From: Clostridiales bacterium
Lineage (GTDB): Bacteria > Bacillota > Desulfotomaculia > Desulfotomaculales > VENG01
Assembly (NCBI GenBank): GCA_021736985.1
Contig: JAIPEW010000006.1
Span: forward strand, 45,560-109,559
Length of the DNA: 64,000 nucleotides
Direction: 5' to 3'
Shown in pieces: positions 63,898-64,000 of the stretch. The stretch's first letter is position 1. Each line of letters starts with the position of its first letter. Made by a program: the position numbers and the translations under genes. The notes under the pieces are model-generated. The model was not told where the DNA came from. It did not search any database and saw only the letters and a program-made list of their open reading frames with translations.

Positions 63898-64000
63898 ATC
63901 CAGGCGCTAAACGGCGCCGCGAAAAAAAGGTCTTTGAAAACTGAACAGTGAACCTGGTTAAGATAAATACCTCGTCATACACGAGTAAAGAGATTAAACT
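63898..64000 (+). other. rRNA operon leader, 16S rRNA expected beyond the edge
   Basis: The sequence TCTTTGAAAACTGAACAGTG (about 63931-63950) is the conserved leader motif found upstream of 16S rRNA in Bacillota, and the window ends with AGAGATTAAACT, just where the mature 16S 5' region usually follows. A GGCG/CGCC hairpin precedes it. The rRNA itself is not in the window. Confidence 0.65.

Overview
The window comes from a low-GC, endospore-forming, anaerobic member of the Bacillota (Clostridia type) that carries the Wood-Ljungdahl pathway. The evidence is the corrinoid protein and methyltransferase genes (acsC, acsD, acsE), the MetV/MetF methylene-tetrahydrofolate reductase, three HdrA-type flavoproteins, and sporulation genes (spoVM, spoVB, a SleB-type cortex hydrolase). 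An acetogen or a syntrophic acetate oxidiser fits best; the species cannot be named from sequence alone. TTG start codons with good Shine-Dalgarno sites are unusually common.

Layout. 1-1640: tRNA-Leu, a 4Fe-4S/DUF3786 gene with a damaged or unusual start, and a phasin-like gene. 1985-6881: cooC-acsC-acsF-acsD-acsE, ending in a strong terminator. 6958-19870: a promoter, an AT-only competing-hairpin leader, then a nine-gene redox operon: a three-module HdrA-GltD/NfnB-HdrA flavoprotein, FlxD(MvhD)-FlxC-FlxB-FlxA, a second HdrA and MvhD that have both lost cysteine ligands, MetV and MetF. No HdrBC lies in this operon. My inference is that the genes encode an NADH-oxidising, possibly electron-bifurcating complex that reduces methylene-THF. 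A conventional HdrABC set, without MvhD or Flx, lies on the minus strand at 41405-45961.

19900-24600: a short predicted RNA, a DnaD/DnaC-like helicase-loading pair, a spore cortex hydrolase, a P-loop protein with an Asp23-like tail, and a lone carbohydrate-binding module. 24731-35250: a decayed integrative element downstream of tRNA-Pro, with an IS3 element, a tyrosine recombinase, remnants of a conjugation apparatus (VirB2-like, PrgI, VirB4 and TrbL pieces, M23 peptidase), IS21 fragments and a broken HAD gene. 35426-41331: adk, a methyltransferase, trxB, a DinG helicase with an exonuclease domain, and a 21-codon spoVM. 46100-59120: housekeeping genes (folE, ypmA-like, surE, spoVB, an EF-G-like factor, tRNA-Trp, ddl, deoC, a UPF0182 membrane protein, hydrolases). 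59124-61042: a group IIC intron inserted directly behind a terminator. The window closes with a secreted protein, a glycosyltransferase, a frameshifted ybaK and what looks like the leader of an rRNA operon, with 16S rRNA expected just beyond the edge.

Together the acs, met and hdr genes cover the methyl branch from methylene-THF to the methyl-corrinoid protein and the flavin/Fe-S electron supply for it. CODH/ACS itself (acsA, acsB) is not in the window.
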